A DNA stretch of 51,533 nt from Streptococcus mitis (GTDB lineage: Bacteria; Bacillota; Bacilli; Lactobacillales; Streptococcaceae), in NCBI RefSeq assembly GCF_002096845.1, contig NZ_NCVK01000005.1, positions 1-51,533 of the forward strand. The letters run 5' to 3'. Positions 33,698 to 45,423 of this stretch are shown here, piece after piece. Within the stretch, counting starts at the first letter, position 1; the number at the start of each line of letters is the position of its first letter. The position numbers and the translations under genes were made by a program. Below the pieces are notes generated by a model. The model was not told the DNA's origin. It saw only the letters and a list, made by a program, of their open reading frames with translations, and ran no database searches.

Positions 33698-35585
33698 AAA
33701 TACTACGATTTTTACCTTCCAGATACACCATCAAAATAGAAATATCTGCTGGGTTTACTCCCGAAATACGGCTGGCTTGGCCGATGGTTTCTGGATTGAT
33801 AAGTTTGAACTTCTGACGGGCTTCGGTTGCGATAGAATCAATGTCATCCCAGTCGATATTGGCTGGAATGCGTTTTTCTTCCATGCGTTTCATCTTGGCA
33901 ACCTGGTCCATGGCTTTGGAAATATAGCCTTCGTACTTGATTTCTGTTTCAATCAATTCGATAATCTTGTCATCCAAATCCTCTGCTGCTGGTCCGATGA
34001 AGGCCACCACATCTTGGTAAGACACTTCTGGACGGCGAAGGAATTCCTTGGCTGTCACTGCATCGGTCAACGGCTTGAATCCCATCTCCTCAACCTTAGC
34101 ATTGGTTTCCTTGACTGGCTTGAGTTTGATGCTGTCTAGGCGCTTCATCTCATTGTCAAATTGATTTTTCTTGATTTCAAATCGAGACCAACGTTCATCG
34201 TCCACAAGGCCAATCTCACGTCCCATCTCTGTCAAACGCATATCGGCATTATCATGACGGAGAATGAGACGGTATTCAGCACGACTGGTCAAAAGGCGAT
34301 AAGGCTCAATCGTTCCCTTGGTCACCAAGTCATCAATCATCACCCCGATATAACCGTCACTTCGTTTTAGAATCAACTCATGTTTACCTTGGATTTTCAG
34401 AGCCGCATTGATACCAGCTATAATCCCTTGGCCTGCTGCCTCTTCGTAACCTGACGTTCCATTTGTCTGACCAGCAGTGAAAAGACCTGAGATTTTCTTG
34501 GTTTCCAGAGTCGCACGCAACTGATGTGGCAAGACCATGTCATACTCAATGGCATAACCTGTTCGCATCATCTCAGCATTTTCCAAACCTTTGATGGAAT
34601 GAACCAAGTCACGTTGCACATCCTCAGGCAGACTGGTTGATAGGCCTTGAACATAGACTTCCTCTGTATTGCGCCCTTCTGGCTCAAGGAAAAGTTGGTG
34701 GCGTTCCTTGTCCGCAAAGCGCACAATCTTGTCCTCAATCGACGGACAGTAACGAGGCCCCACTCCCTTGACCACACCTGTAAACATAGGCGCACGGTGG
34801 AGGTTATTTTGGATAATCTCATGACTGGTACCGTTAGTATAGGTCAACCAACATGGCACTTGATCCTTGACATAATCTTCATCACGTGAAGTGTAGGAGA
34901 AGTGATTAGGTGCTTCGTCTCCTGGCTGAATCTCGGTCACATCGTAGTTGATAGAAGAAGCTTTAACACGTGGAGGCGTTCCTGTCTTGAAACGACCGAT
35001 TTCGAGGCCCAATTCCTTGAGATTATCAGCAAGGTTAATAGACGCTAGGCTATGGTTAGGTCCTGATGAGTACTTGAGGTCTCCGATGATGATTTCCCCA
35101 CGGAGAGCAGTCCCTGTCGTCACGATAACAGCCTTGGCAGCATATTCTTGATGGGTCGCTGTACGAACACCGACAACCTTACCATCTTCCACCAAAATCT
35201 CATCAATCATGGTCTGACGAAGGGTCAGATTTTCTTGATTTTCAACCGTCTTGCGCATTTCCTTAGAGTAAAGTTCCTTATCAGCCTGCGCACGAAGGGC
35301 ACGGACAGCTGGCCCCTTACCTGTGTTAAGCATCTTCATCTGGATGTAAGTCTTGTCAATGGTTTTGGCCATCTCGCCACCGAGGGCATCGACTTCACGC
35401 ACGACAATCCCCTTGGCAGAACCACCGATAGAGGGATTACATGGCATGAAAGCCAGCATTTCAATGTTGATAGTCGCAAGTAAGACCTTACAACCCATAC
35501 GGCTAGCGGCCAAGGAAGCCTCAACCCCAGCGTGTCCCGCACCGATTACAATAATATCGTATTCTTCAGTAAAATTATATGTCAT
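33672..35585 (-). CDS. mnmG: tRNA uridine-5-carboxymethylaminomethyl modification enzyme MnmG
   Basis: 637 residues. FAD-binding [10 protein letters not shown] lies near the N-terminus, with the catalytic-region NPSIGG block ([21 protein letters not shown]), the GTPPRV motif and the second nucleotide-binding region YEEAAGQG. With MnmE it installs cmnm5 on U34 of tRNAs. The start overlaps the upstream NUDIX gene by 11 bases. Its last six to eight codons lie in sequence similar to a BOX end. Confidence 0.95.
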   Translation of the reverse strand: MTYNFTEEYDIIVIGAGHAGVEASLAASRMGCKVLLATINIEMLAFMPCNPSIGGSAKGIVVREVDALGGEMAKTIDKTYIQMKMLNTGKGPAVRALRAQADKELYSKEMRKTVENQENLTLRQTMIDEILVEDGKVVGVRTATHQEYAAKAVIVTTGTALRGEIIIGDLKYSSGPNHSLASINLADNLKELGLEIGRFKTGTPPRVKASSINYDVTEIQPGDEAPNHFSYTSRDEDYVKDQVPCWLTYTNGTSHEIIQNNLHRAPMFTGVVKGVGPRYCPSIEDKIVRFADKERHQLFLEPEGRNTEEVYVQGLSTSLPEDVQRDLVHSIKGLENAEMMRTGYAIEYDMVLPHQLRATLETKKISGLFTAGQTNGTSGYEEAAGQGIIAGINAALKIQGKHELILKRSDGYIGVMIDDLVTKGTIEPYRLLTSRAEYRLILRHDNADMRLTEMGREIGLVDDERWSRFEIKKNQFDNEMKRLDSIKLKPVKETNAKVEEMGFKPLTDAVTAKEFLRRPEVSYQDVVAFIGPAAEDLDDKIIELIETEIKYEGYISKAMDQVAKMKRMEEKRIPANIDWDDIDSIATEARQKFKLINPETIGQASRISGVNPADISILMVYLEGKNRSISKTLQKSK

Positions 35586-36006
35586 TTCTTAACCTTTCAA
35601 AAATTTCTCGTAAATAAGGAACTAACTTCTCCTCCTCTAGAGCTTGATCCATAGTAACCCATTTAAAGTGTGTATGCTCTTCAGGATCTAAGCTGATAAT
35701 TGGCTTCTCCCCAACCCACTCTGCTTTATAAACTAAGCGAGTAAAGACCGTATCCTTAGAGGTATCCAGTTGACTATCTTCGTGAAGAAGTTTGAGCGAA
35801 CTGCTATCTAGTCTAACTCCCGCTTCTTCAATACATTCTCTAAGAGCACCATCTCGCGGAAGTTCACCCTTTTCAACCCCGCCACCAGGAATATCCCAGT
35901 AAGTTGGATAAACGTTGGGTTGTCCTCTTTTAATTTCCGAACGCTGAATGAGCAAATAATCACCACCACTATGAACAAGCACATGGGCAATAAGCTTAAC
36001 CATCAT
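35575..36006 (-). CDS. NUDIX hydrolase
   Basis: 143 residues. The Nudix box is recognisable as [23 protein letters not shown] (about residues 41-63), fitting Gx5Ex7REUxEExGU. The N-terminus [20 protein letters not shown] is typical of MutT-like enzymes. Substrate unknown (nucleotide or sugar-nucleotide diphosphates). AGGAG is five bases before the first ATG. Translationally coupled to mnmG. Confidence 0.88.
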   Translation of the reverse strand: MMVKLIAHVLVHSGGDYLLIQRSEIKRGQPNVYPTYWDIPGGGVEKGELPRDGALRECIEEAGVRLDSSSLKLLHEDSQLDTSKDTVFTRLVYKAEWVGEKPIISLDPEEHTHFKWVTMDQALEEEKLVPYLREIFERLRNDI

Positions 36007-36014
36007 TTTCTCTC

Positions 36015-36470
36015 CTATTCCTCAAGATGAATGTGTCTTAGTTGGCCGTCCCAATCTGGCAGGGCTATTTTTAAAAAGGCTGGAACTAGATTGATACCCT
36101 CAAGCTTGTCTATGTCAATCCATTCACAGGGCTGCCTTTTCTCATCTTCCTGCATGGTCAATGGGGCATCTTCAAGCAAATCCACCAGATAATGAAACTC
36201 GATATTGTGATAGGAAACACCGTCCTGTTCAAAACGATTTTCAACCACGAAAGCTAGTTGCCCAGCTTGAGCTTCGACACCCAGTTCTTCCTTCACTTCA
36301 CGGACTACCGCGTCTTCCGTGCTTTCATTGACTTGAATCGCACCGCCAATAGTGTAATACTTGCCCTTATCTTTGGTGACTAGAAGCTTGCGATTTTGGA
36401 GAATCAAAGCTGTCGCCCGAACTCCAAAAACCGTATTTTCTACTTTTGTCCGAAAGTCTTGTTGAGTCAT
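36015..36470 (-). CDS. NUDIX hydrolase
   Basis: 151 residues from ATG 36470 (AAAGGAT upstream). The Nudix box is GGAIQVNESTEDAVVREVKEELG near residues 47-69. Different from its neighbour, so not a recent tandem copy. It ends eight bases before the next gene. A strong promoter lies about 110 bases upstream, making it the first gene of the NUDIX-NUDIX-mnmG operon. Confidence 0.87.
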   Translation of the reverse strand: MTQQDFRTKVENTVFGVRATALILQNRKLLVTKDKGKYYTIGGAIQVNESTEDAVVREVKEELGVEAQAGQLAFVVENRFEQDGVSYHNIEFHYLVDLLEDAPLTMQEDEKRQPCEWIDIDKLEGINLVPAFLKIALPDWDGQLRHIHLEE

Positions 36471-36581
36471 TTTTATCCTTTCCCTTAAACGACACAAAAA
36501 CAGTCAAAACTCCAAAGAAGTGCAGGACAAAAAAGCCTGCAACATCCATGAGCTTTGACCATCATTTCTATTGCTTTTATT

Positions 36582-36609
36582 ATTGTAGCAAATTGAGAAA
36601 ATTTGTCAA
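36582..36609 (-). promoter_or_regulatory. promoter of the NUDIX-mnmG operon
   Basis: On the - strand: TTGACA (36609-36604), 16-nt spacer, TGC-TACAAT (36587-36582). It begins just past the mnmA stop codon. Confidence 0.75.
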
Positions 36610-36610
36610 T

Positions 36611-37810
<1,200 letters not shown>

Positions 37811-37813
37811 TCA

Positions 37814-37842
37814 TTATAACATGCTTGGTTGGAGAAGACAAG
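37814..37842 (-). promoter_or_regulatory. mnmA promoter
   Basis: On the - strand: TTGTCT (37842-37837), 17-nt spacer, TATAAT (37819-37814). It begins at the tail of the argH terminator. Confidence 0.65.
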
Positions 37843-37872
37843 AAAGAGGCTGTCAATCGACCAACCTCTTAT
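37841..37872 (-). terminator. argH terminator
   Basis: AAGAGG/CCTCTT stem with a 15-nt loop (37845-37850/37866-37871) and a T-rich tail on the - strand. Confidence 0.7.
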
Positions 37873-37887
37873 TCTGAACCTATCAAT

Positions 37888-39282
37888 CTAGCACTTTTTA
37901 CCTTCATTCGCTTTCTTAGCAACTGCAATCTGGTATTTCACTTGGTCAAATCCTGTACCTCCCAAGGAATTTCGTCTTTGAACAGCAGTTTTAGGTTGCA
38001 AGTAGACATAGATATCCTCGGCAATGAGAGAATGATAGGTTTGTAATTCCTCCAAAGTCCAATCTTGAATATTTTTAGCAGACTTGATAGAGTCTAACAC
38101 TAATCTTCCCACAACCTCATGAGCTTCTCTAAATGGCAAGCCTTTCCCTGCCAAATAATCTGCCAACTCAGTCGCATTTGAAAAGTCCTTCTCTGTCGAC
38201 TCTTGCATTTTTTCCTTATTTACCTGCAAGCTAGATAACATACCTGCCAATACATCAAGGGAATTTAAAATCGTTTCGACCGTGTCAAACATTCCTTCCT
38301 TATCCTCTTGCAAATCCTTATTATAAGCTAAAGGCAAGGACTTCATGACTGTCAACAGTCCAAACAGATTCCCATAAACTCTGCCAGTCTTTCCTCGAAT
38401 CAACTCAGCCATATCTGGATTTTTCTTTTGTGGCATAATAGAGGAACCTGTTGTAAACGTATCTGACAAGGTAATGAATTGGTACTCAAAGCTACACCAA
38501 TTGATCATTTCTTCGCAAAAACGACTCATATGCATCATGAGTATGCTAGCATTGGATAGAAATTCTAAGATAAAATCGCGGTCACTAACAGCATCCAAAG
38601 AATTTGTATAAGGTTGCTTAAACTCTAACAAATCGCTAGACAATTGGCGATCAATGGGGAAAGTCGTTCCTGCCAAAGCTGCCGCACCTAGAGGGCATAG
38701 GTCTGTATGCTTCTGGTTAAATTCAAAGCGTTCACTGTCTCTTTGAAACATATTGTAGTAAGCCATCAGGTGGTGGGCAAAACTAATAGGCTGGGCATGT
38801 TGCAGATGGGTATAGCCCGGCATGATCGTCTCCACATGATTTTCCGCCAAGTCTAATAAAACACCCTTGAGATGAACCAGTTTATCTAGGACATGGCCTA
38901 GTTGTTCCTTGAGATACAAGTGCATATCTGTCGCAACTTGGTCATTTCGAGAACGAGCCGTATGTAACTTCCCTGCAAGGGGACCAATTTTTTCTGTCAG
39001 CAATACTTCCATATTCATGTGAATATCTTCGTTTGCAATATCAAAATCAAGTTGACCTGCCTCTAGCTCTTCTAGGAGCTCTTTCAAACCTTCTTGAATC
39101 TTTTCTGACTCCTTCAAACTCAAAATGCCCGTCTGGCCCAACATCTGAACGTGGGCTAAAGAACCAATCAAGTCAAATTTAGCTAATTTCTGGTCAAAAG
39201 ATATACTCGCACCAAAGCGCTCTACCCAGTCTTCGACAGTACCTTCAAAGCGACCACCCCATAATTTTGTATTCTTAGCCAT
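37888..39282 (-). CDS. argH: argininosuccinate lyase
   Basis: 464 residues, standard length. The superfamily signature [12 protein letters not shown] and the catalytic regions [19 protein letters not shown] and [12 protein letters not shown] are present. It cleaves argininosuccinate to arginine and fumarate, the last step of arginine synthesis. It starts 28 bases after argG and ends the operon. Confidence 0.96.
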   Translation of the reverse strand: MAKNTKLWGGRFEGTVEDWVERFGASISFDQKLAKFDLIGSLAHVQMLGQTGILSLKESEKIQEGLKELLEELEAGQLDFDIANEDIHMNMEVLLTEKIGPLAGKLHTARSRNDQVATDMHLYLKEQLGHVLDKLVHLKGVLLDLAENHVETIMPGYTHLQHAQPISFAHHLMAYYNMFQRDSERFEFNQKHTDLCPLGAAALAGTTFPIDRQLSSDLLEFKQPYTNSLDAVSDRDFILEFLSNASILMMHMSRFCEEMINWCSFEYQFITLSDTFTTGSSIMPQKKNPDMAELIRGKTGRVYGNLFGLLTVMKSLPLAYNKDLQEDKEGMFDTVETILNSLDVLAGMLSSLQVNKEKMQESTEKDFSNATELADYLAGKGLPFREAHEVVGRLVLDSIKSAKNIQDWTLEELQTYHSLIAEDIYVYLQPKTAVQRRNSLGGTGFDQVKYQIAVAKKANEGKKC

Positions 39283-39310
39283 ATCACATCCACCTCTCTA
39301 GTCAATCGCC

Positions 39311-40507
39311 CTATTTGGCGCTTTTTTGAACCTCAGAATGAACCTTGGTTGGAAGTCCCCATAACTTAATAAAGCCAACAGCCGCATCTTGGTCAAAGGT
39401 ATCTGCACTAGTATATGTCGCCAAATTTTCATCGTAAAGTGAATTTGGTGATTTCCGAGCCACGACCTGAGCACTTCCCTTATAGAGTTTGACTTTTGCA
39501 GTCCCATTGACAACTTTTTGGGTCTCTTTAATATAAGCAATCAAGGCTTGTGTAGCTGGACTAAACCACAAAGCATTATAAATGAGATTTGATAATTCAT
39601 TTTCTATGATTGGTTTAAAATGAGCCACTTCTCTCACAAGCGTCAAGTCCTCAATTTCCTTATGAGCTGTCAGCAGGGTCACTGCACCTGGACACTCATA
39701 GATTTCTCTTGATTTAATCCCAACCAAACGATTTTCCACGTGGTCAATCCGTCCGACCCCATGTTTTCCAGCTATTTCATTGAGTTTTTGAATCAAATCT
39801 GCCAATTTTAACACTTCTCCATTGAGGGAAACTGGAACACCTTCACTAAACTCAATATCAATGTATTCTGGCATATCTGGAGCTTTCTCTGGAGAAGTTG
39901 TGATGCCAAAGGCTTCTTCTGGAGCCTGATTCCATGGATTTTCCAAAATACCACATTCATTGGCACGTCCCCAAAGATTTTGGTCAACAGAGTAGGGATT
40001 GTCAAGGTCAGCAGGAACAGGTACTCCATTTTCCTTGGCATAATGAATTTCTTCCTCCCGAGACCATTTCCATTCACGAACTGGAGCAATCACTTTTAAA
40101 TTGGGATCCAAGGCTGCAATCGATACTTCAAAACGCACTTGGTCATTCCCCTTACCGGTACAACCATGAGCAATTGTAGTCGCTCCTGTCTGATGCGCTA
40201 TTTCAACCAATTTTTTAGAAATAAGAGGGCGGCTCAAGGCAGATACCAAGGGGTACTTTTGTTCATAATAGGCATGTGACTGAAGAGCCACTAGCACATA
40301 ATCTGTAGCAAATTCGTCCTTAACATCAATGACATAAGATTCGACTGCCCCAACCTTGAGAGCCTTATCATGGATGAAATCTAAGTCTTTCCCTTCACCC
40401 ACATCCATACAAACTGCAACAACATCATAGTCTTTCTTCAGCCAGGTAATAGCAACTGATGTGTCCAAACCGCCAGAATAGGCCAAAATTACTTTTTCTT
40501 TACTCAT
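39311..40507 (-). CDS. argG: argininosuccinate synthase
   Basis: 398 residues from ATG 40507 (GGA seven bases before; an ATG six bases earlier lies too close to it). The N-type ATP pyrophosphatase loop [10 protein letters not shown] and the substrate-binding [13 protein letters not shown] and [14 protein letters not shown] blocks are present. It joins citrulline and aspartate. It lies 16 bases after a substrate-binding lipoprotein gene, in the same operon. Confidence 0.96.
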   Translation of the reverse strand: MSKEKVILAYSGGLDTSVAITWLKKDYDVVAVCMDVGEGKDLDFIHDKALKVGAVESYVIDVKDEFATDYVLVALQSHAYYEQKYPLVSALSRPLISKKLVEIAHQTGATTIAHGCTGKGNDQVRFEVSIAALDPNLKVIAPVREWKWSREEEIHYAKENGVPVPADLDNPYSVDQNLWGRANECGILENPWNQAPEEAFGITTSPEKAPDMPEYIDIEFSEGVPVSLNGEVLKLADLIQKLNEIAGKHGVGRIDHVENRLVGIKSREIYECPGAVTLLTAHKEIEDLTLVREVAHFKPIIENELSNLIYNALWFSPATQALIAYIKETQKVVNGTAKVKLYKGSAQVVARKSPNSLYDENLATYTSADTFDQDAAVGFIKLWGLPTKVHSEVQKSAK

Positions 40508-40523
40508 GTTCATGTCCTTCTTT

Positions 40524-41330
40524 CTATTTTTCAATGGACGCTTTAAATGCATCCCCAATGAGTTTGTCTAATTCCCCAGACTCCTTCAACTTTTGAATGG
40601 TTCTATCGACTGCCTCTTTCAATTTCTTGCTATCTTTTTTCATGGCGACCGCATAAGAATCATCTTGCTCTTTTTCAAAATTGAGGTCTGCGATTGCTAA
40701 ATCAGGATTATTTTCCACAAATCCCTTGGCAACTGGTTCTTCAAAGATAACGGCATCCACTTGTCCTGATTTTAAATCAGTGATTAAATTCCCATTTTTA
40801 GGCAGAGATACGAGGGAAGAATTTTGAAGCAAATCTTTCGCCATCGTCTCCTGAATCGAACCTTTCTGCGCTCCGACCTTTTTCTGCGCTAAGTCGTTGA
40901 CAGACTGATAAGTGGCCAAGTCAGATTTTTTGACAATGAGCTTATTTTTTGAAGTATAGTAGGGAGTTGAAAAATCGAATACCTTACTCCGTTCATCTGT
41001 CTTAGAAACACCAGATATGGCAAGATCGGCTTTTCCTGATTGAACACTAGCCAGTACATTGTCAAAACTCATGGGTGATAGTTCCAATTCGACACCTAGT
41101 TCTGTTGCGATAGCCTTGGCTAATTCGATATCTGAACCCACAATCTGATTTTTCCCATCAACCACTTTTTGATATTCAAATGGAGCAAAATCTGGATTGA
41201 GGGCTACAACCAATTTTCCTTTGGACTTGATGGCTTCAATTCCAGCCGATTGATTGTTACTACAAGCAAATAGTAGGGGGAGCATCACTAAACCAAACAT
41301 CGTCATCAACACCTTCTTCATCTTATTCAT
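40524..41330 (-). CDS. substrate-binding lipoprotein heading the argGH operon
   Basis: 268 residues from ATG 41330 (AGGAGG upstream). A lipobox LLFAC with Cys23 is followed by a family-3 solute-binding fold ([55 protein letters not shown]). The family binds polar amino acids. Being first in an operon with argG and argH points to arginine, citrulline or aspartate uptake. No permease or ATPase of that class is nearby, so it must use shared components. Substrate is inference. Confidence 0.85.
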   Translation of the reverse strand: MNKMKKVLMTMFGLVMLPLLFACSNNQSAGIEAIKSKGKLVVALNPDFAPFEYQKVVDGKNQIVGSDIELAKAIATELGVELELSPMSFDNVLASVQSGKADLAISGVSKTDERSKVFDFSTPYYTSKNKLIVKKSDLATYQSVNDLAQKKVGAQKGSIQETMAKDLLQNSSLVSLPKNGNLITDLKSGQVDAVIFEEPVAKGFVENNPDLAIADLNFEKEQDDSYAVAMKKDSKKLKEAVDRTIQKLKESGELDKLIGDAFKASIEK

Positions 41331-41370
41331 AACAAAGCCTCCTTTATGTTTATTCTTTTTTGTTGTATAA

Positions 41371-41399
41371 ATAATACTCCTATACTCATCGTTTGTCAA
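41371..41399 (-). promoter_or_regulatory. promoter of the lipoprotein-argGH operon
   Basis: On the - strand: TTGACA (41399-41394), 17-nt spacer, TATTAT (41376-41371). Immediately upstream lies a 9-bp inverted repeat AAATTGAAA/TTTCAATTT (41404-41412/41417-41425), a candidate operator. Confidence 0.78.
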
Positions 41400-41430
41400 G
41401 CCTAAATTGAAATTTTTTTCAATTTGAAAC

Positions 41431-41470
41431 AAAAAAACCTAGAAATACTACATAAAAATGTCATTCCTAG
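41431..41470 (-). terminator. terminator of the ABC transporter operon
   Basis: CCTAG at 41438-41442 and 41466-41470 close a long hairpin with an inner ACAT/ATGT helix, followed on the - strand by seven T. Confidence 0.8.
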
Positions 41471-41536
41471 GCGTATTTATGCTACTTCTCTCTGAAAAAC
41501 ATGAGTATTCAGTCAGTCAAAAGGAGCTGAACGAAC

Positions 41537-42178
41537 TCATTTCCCCTCGCCCAATTCAATGATCCGATGACATTGTTGGGCTACATAAGCATCGTGGGTC
41601 ACAATAATAACTGTTTTCCCTTCTCGATTCATCTCTAAGAGAAACTTCAAGACCAAATCTCTATTTTCAGGATCCAGCGAACCTGTCGGCTCATCGGCTA
41701 AAATCAGCTGGCTGGGTTTTAAGATGGCTCTAGCAACTGCAATTCGTTGTTGTTCGCCACCAGACAACTCGGAGACCTTTTGATGCAAAGTAGCTGACAA
41801 ACCTACTCTCTCTAAAATCTCTTCCACCTTTTTGAGCTTGTCTTTCTTGGACAATTTCACATATTTCAGTGCCAGCATGAGATTGTACTCGACCGTTTCA
41901 TCATCAATCAAGGCAAAATTTTGAAACAAATAAGAGATATGTTCACGGATTATTGTTTGCGACTTGGCAGAATTAACCGCTAGATTTATCTGGCCAAAAA
42001 TCTCATACCGTCCACTATAATCACCATCTATCAAACCTAATAAATTTAACAAGGTCGACTTACCACTACCACTCTTGCCAACAATAGCTACCAAATCCCC
42101 CTGATCAATCCTGAGAGATAAGTTATCCAAAATCACTTTTCCCCCAATGGTTTTGGTAATATTTTCCAACTCAATCAT
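41537..42178 (-). CDS. bacteriocin-type ABC transporter ATP-binding protein
   Basis: 213 residues, a lone nucleotide-binding domain. Walker A GKSGSGKS is at residues 34-41, signature LSGGEQQRIAVARAI near 138-152, Walker B LILADEPTGSLD and the switch His in VTHD. It pairs with the 702-residue permease, whose stop overlaps its ATG. It belongs to the MacB/LolD-like group used in antimicrobial-peptide export or resistance. Confidence 0.85.
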   Translation of the reverse strand: MIELENITKTIGGKVILDNLSLRIDQGDLVAIVGKSGSGKSTLLNLLGLIDGDYSGRYEIFGQINLAVNSAKSQTIIREHISYLFQNFALIDDETVEYNLMLALKYVKLSKKDKLKKVEEILERVGLSATLHQKVSELSGGEQQRIAVARAILKPSQLILADEPTGSLDPENRDLVLKFLLEMNREGKTVIIVTHDAYVAQQCHRIIELGEGK

Positions 42179-44283
42179 AAGATGCCCCCTTTCAATAACT
42201 CTACTAGACTTCTTTTCTCCATCCTAGAAGCCAAGGCTAGCACAAATAGTATATCCAAACATGTAAAGCCTGCAAACAGCAGGAGTGGCAAGAGCGCATG
42301 GGCAAAGAAAATCAAGACTAGAAGAGGGAGACTATAGCCCAGCAAGAGCAGAACTAAGAGAGGACGGTAGCGATCGACCAGTTTCCACCCCATAAACTTC
42401 TTGGTAATGATATCCCTGCGCTTCAACAAGAAAGTAGTAACGAGTAAAAAGTAGGAAATCATCATGCTAAGGAGACCAAACAAAGCAAAGAGTATATTAA
42501 GATTTAGAACTGCATCTCGATAAGAATCTACTTTCTCTTGTTGAATGGCTTGAATCGATGAAAATTTTAAATAATTCCCATCTGATAATTTCTCAACTAA
42601 CTCCGTAATCACTTTTTGATTTTGTTCTGTATTTTCAACTTTCATCGGATTGTTTAAACCTGTCGTTGACAAGCGAGTCTTTTCTTCCCACATCATGTCT
42701 TGATCATTTACCAGACTAATGATTGGATTGTGGAGATTTTCCTTTCGCTCATTATTATAAGGGAAGAAAGACCAATCTCCTTCATAGTAGGCAATTTCTA
42801 CAGCCATATCTTCTATTGTTTGCTTTTGCTGATCTTCATACCTCAGAGAAAGATAGGCGATGGATTTTCCCAAGAACTGATTCTTGCCTTCTTGTCCTTT
42901 CGTACTTGCTGGCATCAAAATAACTTTTTTAATACCGGTATCTGGTAGCTTGAATCCCTTGCTCTTTAGAAAATTGCGATTGGCATAGTAAACATCCACC
43001 GTATCTGTTAACTGATATTGCTGAATCTGTTCTGATTGGACAAAATTTTTTACAGGAAGACTGCTACTCTGCACATAGCCCGCCTGCGTTTTTTCTACCA
43101 AATCCTGATAAAATCGATAGAAATAATCTGTAGATTTCCCTGACCCTGCTAGCTCTTCTTGCCACAGATTATCATTGAGTTTGAAGGTTTCTAAGGTCAG
43201 GTAATTACCTTGACTTACCCACTGTTGCTGATAAGCAAGTTCTTTGTTTTCTTGTTCTAGACTTCTGCCTACCCCAATCAGTAAGGCCGTCAGTAAAATA
43301 GTTGTCCCTATTTTCATCACATAATTGAAGATTAGACCAAGTTTGACAGATGAAAAACCTTTCAACATGGAACTAACTGTCATTTTCTGAATCATCAGGT
43401 AGGTCAGCCAACTGATGAACAAATACAACTGTAAAAGCAGAAATTGGGATAAGAGTAAACTTGGGAACAAAAGTTTTGGTCTGTAGTCCAGCACTAAAAA
43501 TAGTCCCAAGTCAATGACAAGACTTCCACCCAAGAGAAGATAAAAATTAGTCTTTACAAAACCAGCTAAAATCGCTCTGCTTTGAAAACCAAGTAACTTT
43601 TGAACCCCAACTCGTTTCATCTCCATCATCGGCTGATAAACTGTCATTAAAATCACAAGCAAGATTGCCAAGATAAAGATAATGATAGATAGTAACAACT
43701 CTTGATTTAGCACTCCAACCTGACTTCGGTAAGTGGGTTCTAATAAAATCGTCTTATCTATCTGGAAAAAATCACTCCACTTTTGTAGAATGGTATCGCG
43801 ATCTATCTCTTTGCTGGAGGTAATCATGTAGCGCCCATTTACAGTATGGGATTTATCCTCAATATAGGATTGGAAGGTCTGGAGTCGAATGAGTTTCACC
43901 TTTAAAAAGGTGGGAATGGTTCCTAGATTATTGGGAAGGTTCTGGTTACTGTAGACTCCCTTCTCATTCTTTGAAAAATCAAGAGAAGTCAAACCGAACT
44001 CCTGATAGGGAAAGGTTTCCTTATCAAAAACACCAGCCTTGACCACCTCATCGCCATTATCTACTTTGATAATAGAGACCTTGTCTTGACTTGCAACCTC
44101 TTCAAAAAACTGGAGAATCGTTTCTGTCGGTTTAGTGACATCTTTCAAGTACAAGTCAAATGAATAAGTTGTCTTGCCCATCTCCTGAATCCGCACTATT
44201 TCTCGTGTAACATTTACATTCAGGACAAAAAACGTAGTACACAGCAAGAGCAGGAGCATACAAAGATGACTGATTTTTTTCAT
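42175..44283 (-). CDS. DUF1430 bacteriocin-associated ABC permease (FtsX-like)
   Basis: 702 residues. One N-terminal TM (residues ~6-24) is followed by a ~170-residue extracellular domain, three or four TMs (about 198-218, 240-300, 320-340), a second extracellular domain and three C-terminal TMs (about 580-690). This is the layout of FtsX/MacB-type permeases and of the bacteriocin-associated integral membrane proteins of lactococcin 972 loci. Role: export of, or immunity to, an antimicrobial peptide. No recognisable lactococcin 972-type precursor is nearby. Confidence 0.78.
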   Translation of the reverse strand: MKKISHLCMLLLLLCTTFFVLNVNVTREIVRIQEMGKTTYSFDLYLKDVTKPTETILQFFEEVASQDKVSIIKVDNGDEVVKAGVFDKETFPYQEFGLTSLDFSKNEKGVYSNQNLPNNLGTIPTFLKVKLIRLQTFQSYIEDKSHTVNGRYMITSSKEIDRDTILQKWSDFFQIDKTILLEPTYRSQVGVLNQELLLSIIIFILAILLVILMTVYQPMMEMKRVGVQKLLGFQSRAILAGFVKTNFYLLLGGSLVIDLGLFLVLDYRPKLLFPSLLLSQFLLLQLYLFISWLTYLMIQKMTVSSMLKGFSSVKLGLIFNYVMKIGTTILLTALLIGVGRSLEQENKELAYQQQWVSQGNYLTLETFKLNDNLWQEELAGSGKSTDYFYRFYQDLVEKTQAGYVQSSSLPVKNFVQSEQIQQYQLTDTVDVYYANRNFLKSKGFKLPDTGIKKVILMPASTKGQEGKNQFLGKSIAYLSLRYEDQQKQTIEDMAVEIAYYEGDWSFFPYNNERKENLHNPIISLVNDQDMMWEEKTRLSTTGLNNPMKVENTEQNQKVITELVEKLSDGNYLKFSSIQAIQQEKVDSYRDAVLNLNILFALFGLLSMMISYFLLVTTFLLKRRDIITKKFMGWKLVDRYRPLLVLLLLGYSLPLLVLIFFAHALLPLLLFAGFTCLDILFVLALASRMEKRSLVELLKGGIL

Positions 44284-44332
44284 AGAGATACCTCCCGTGA
44301 AGAGACGAAAGCGAGATAGGTGCAGGTACTTT

Positions 44333-44488
44333 TTATTTTTTACTAAATTTTAAGTAGGTGTAAATAAATCCTGCACTTATAGCCAGAGTTGTCCACCATT
44401 TAAAATCAATATGTAAAAGTGAAAAGATTATAAAACTGATGATTAGCGAGGCTAAAATATAAACAATGATTAAAATTTTATTTTTCAT
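44333..44488 (-). CDS. 51-residue two-helix membrane micropeptide
   Basis: ATG at 44488, stop at 44333. It begins MKNKILIIVYILASLIISFI, then a short linker with WW and a second hydrophobic stretch ending YTYLKFSKK. AAAGGTAATT lies upstream. Between the 195-residue protein and the DUF1430 permease in the same orientation, so probably co-transcribed. It could be an immunity peptide or transporter accessory; unrecognised. Confidence 0.55.
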   Translation of the reverse strand: MKNKILIIVYILASLIISFIIFSLLHIDFKWWTTLAISAGFIYTYLKFSKK

Positions 44489-44568
44489 AGGAATTACCTT
44501 TCTGAATGGATTCTAGTGTTTACAGCTCATTTGTAAAGTTTACAATAAACAACTAGGGCAATTGTCAA

Positions 44569-45156
44569 TCAGAATGTTCTTTTATCTGTCAATAATCCGA
44601 GAAAATCTTGTCGTTTCAAGTCGGAGAAATGTTTGGTAGAAAGACTTCCTTTTTGAAGTCCATCATCTCTAACCTGTAAATAATAGCTATGTTGGCTTGT
44701 TTTAATTGTCAAAAAATCGCCAAATACAAAAAATTTTTTCCAGTTACGAATCTCAAATTCTTTCATCTCTGATTTTGGAATGCGGATAAGGCCTTGCCGC
44801 AAATCACGATGATGCTCACTTGTGAAAGTCATCCCATTCCCAAGATTTCTTATCAGCAGTTCATCTGGAGTTACCATCACCAGCGCTATTTTAGTTAAGA
44901 AAATTTCAACTGCTGGTGGTAAAATCGCCAAATTAAACCAAGGATGTAGGTAGCGATAGGCTAAGAAATAGTGAGGCTCCTCACCCAATCCTAGTTGTTT
45001 ATACAAGTTCTTGACCTCACTATCTAACCTCGCTTCAAAAGACACATCCGAATGCGCTTCTTCCTTCCTCTGATTAAAATAACGCATCCAGACTAGGAAA
45101 CCTATAAAGACTAGGACAAATATTCCTGATAAAAGATATTTTAAATTGTAGTTCAT
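44569..45156 (-). CDS. membrane-anchored protein of unknown function
   Basis: 195 residues from ATG 45156 (AGGAGG, seven-base gap; the preceding GTG is closer). One N-terminal TM (about residues 6-26) and a soluble domain of mixed beta segments (IALVMVTPDELLIRNLG; KKFFVFGDFLTIKTSQHSYYLQV) that looks PH-like or YcxB-like, but I cannot assign a family. Its place between two membrane micropeptides beside a bacteriocin-type ABC locus suggests immunity or sensing. Confidence 0.65.
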   Translation of the reverse strand: MNYNLKYLLSGIFVLVFIGFLVWMRYFNQRKEEAHSDVSFEARLDSEVKNLYKQLGLGEEPHYFLAYRYLHPWFNLAILPPAVEIFLTKIALVMVTPDELLIRNLGNGMTFTSEHHRDLRQGLIRIPKSEMKEFEIRNWKKFFVFGDFLTIKTSQHSYYLQVRDDGLQKGSLSTKHFSDLKRQDFLGLLTDKRTF

Positions 45157-45201
45157 CACTTAACCTCCTGAGTCACTACTCCACCTAAAGCAGAGGCTTA
45201 T

Positions 45202-45315
45202 CTATTTTGAAAATAGTTCCATAACAACTTTAAATAAGACGGGTGTCATTAAAATTAGGATAATTCCTATCACAAATATCATGACTACTCGAAAAAGTTC
45301 CTTATTTTTAAACAT
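45202..45315 (-). CDS. 37-residue membrane micropeptide next to the MutR regulator
   Basis: ATG at 45315, stop at 45202. Sequence begins MFKNKELFRVVMIFVIGIIL and ends LFSK: basic N-terminus, one hydrophobic helix and short C-terminus. AGGGATGG lies upstream. Divergent to the MutR/Rgg gene 162 bases away. It could be a bacteriocin or immunity peptide, a small membrane subunit, or the precursor of a hydrophobic peptide pheromone; the sequence does not decide. Confidence 0.5.
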   Translation of the reverse strand: MFKNKELFRVVMIFVIGIILILMTPVLFKVVMELFSK

Positions 45316-45394
45316 TTTTCCATCCCTTTTCTAGCTACATCATAGTACTGTTAAGCCCATTTTAAAATTACACCAAACTTATTTTAGCTTTCTT

Positions 45395-45423
45395 TTTTAC
45401 TTTTTATATTACTATGATACAAT
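45395..45423 (+). promoter_or_regulatory. promoter of the MutR/Rgg gene
   Basis: TTTTAC (45395-45400), 17-nt spacer, TGA-TACAAT extended -10 (45418-45423). Confidence 0.65.

Noticed and set aside
36367..36549. 60-codon frame overlapping the start of the NUDIX gene at 36015-36470
   Set aside because: No proper ribosome site, and most of it overlaps the NUDIX coding region in another frame; the hydrophobic start probably reflects T-rich leader sequence.
41331..41430. T-box or other riboswitch upstream of the argGH operon
   Set aside because: The leader from the promoter to the start codon is only about 35 nt, too short for a T-box; an inverted repeat suits a protein operator better.
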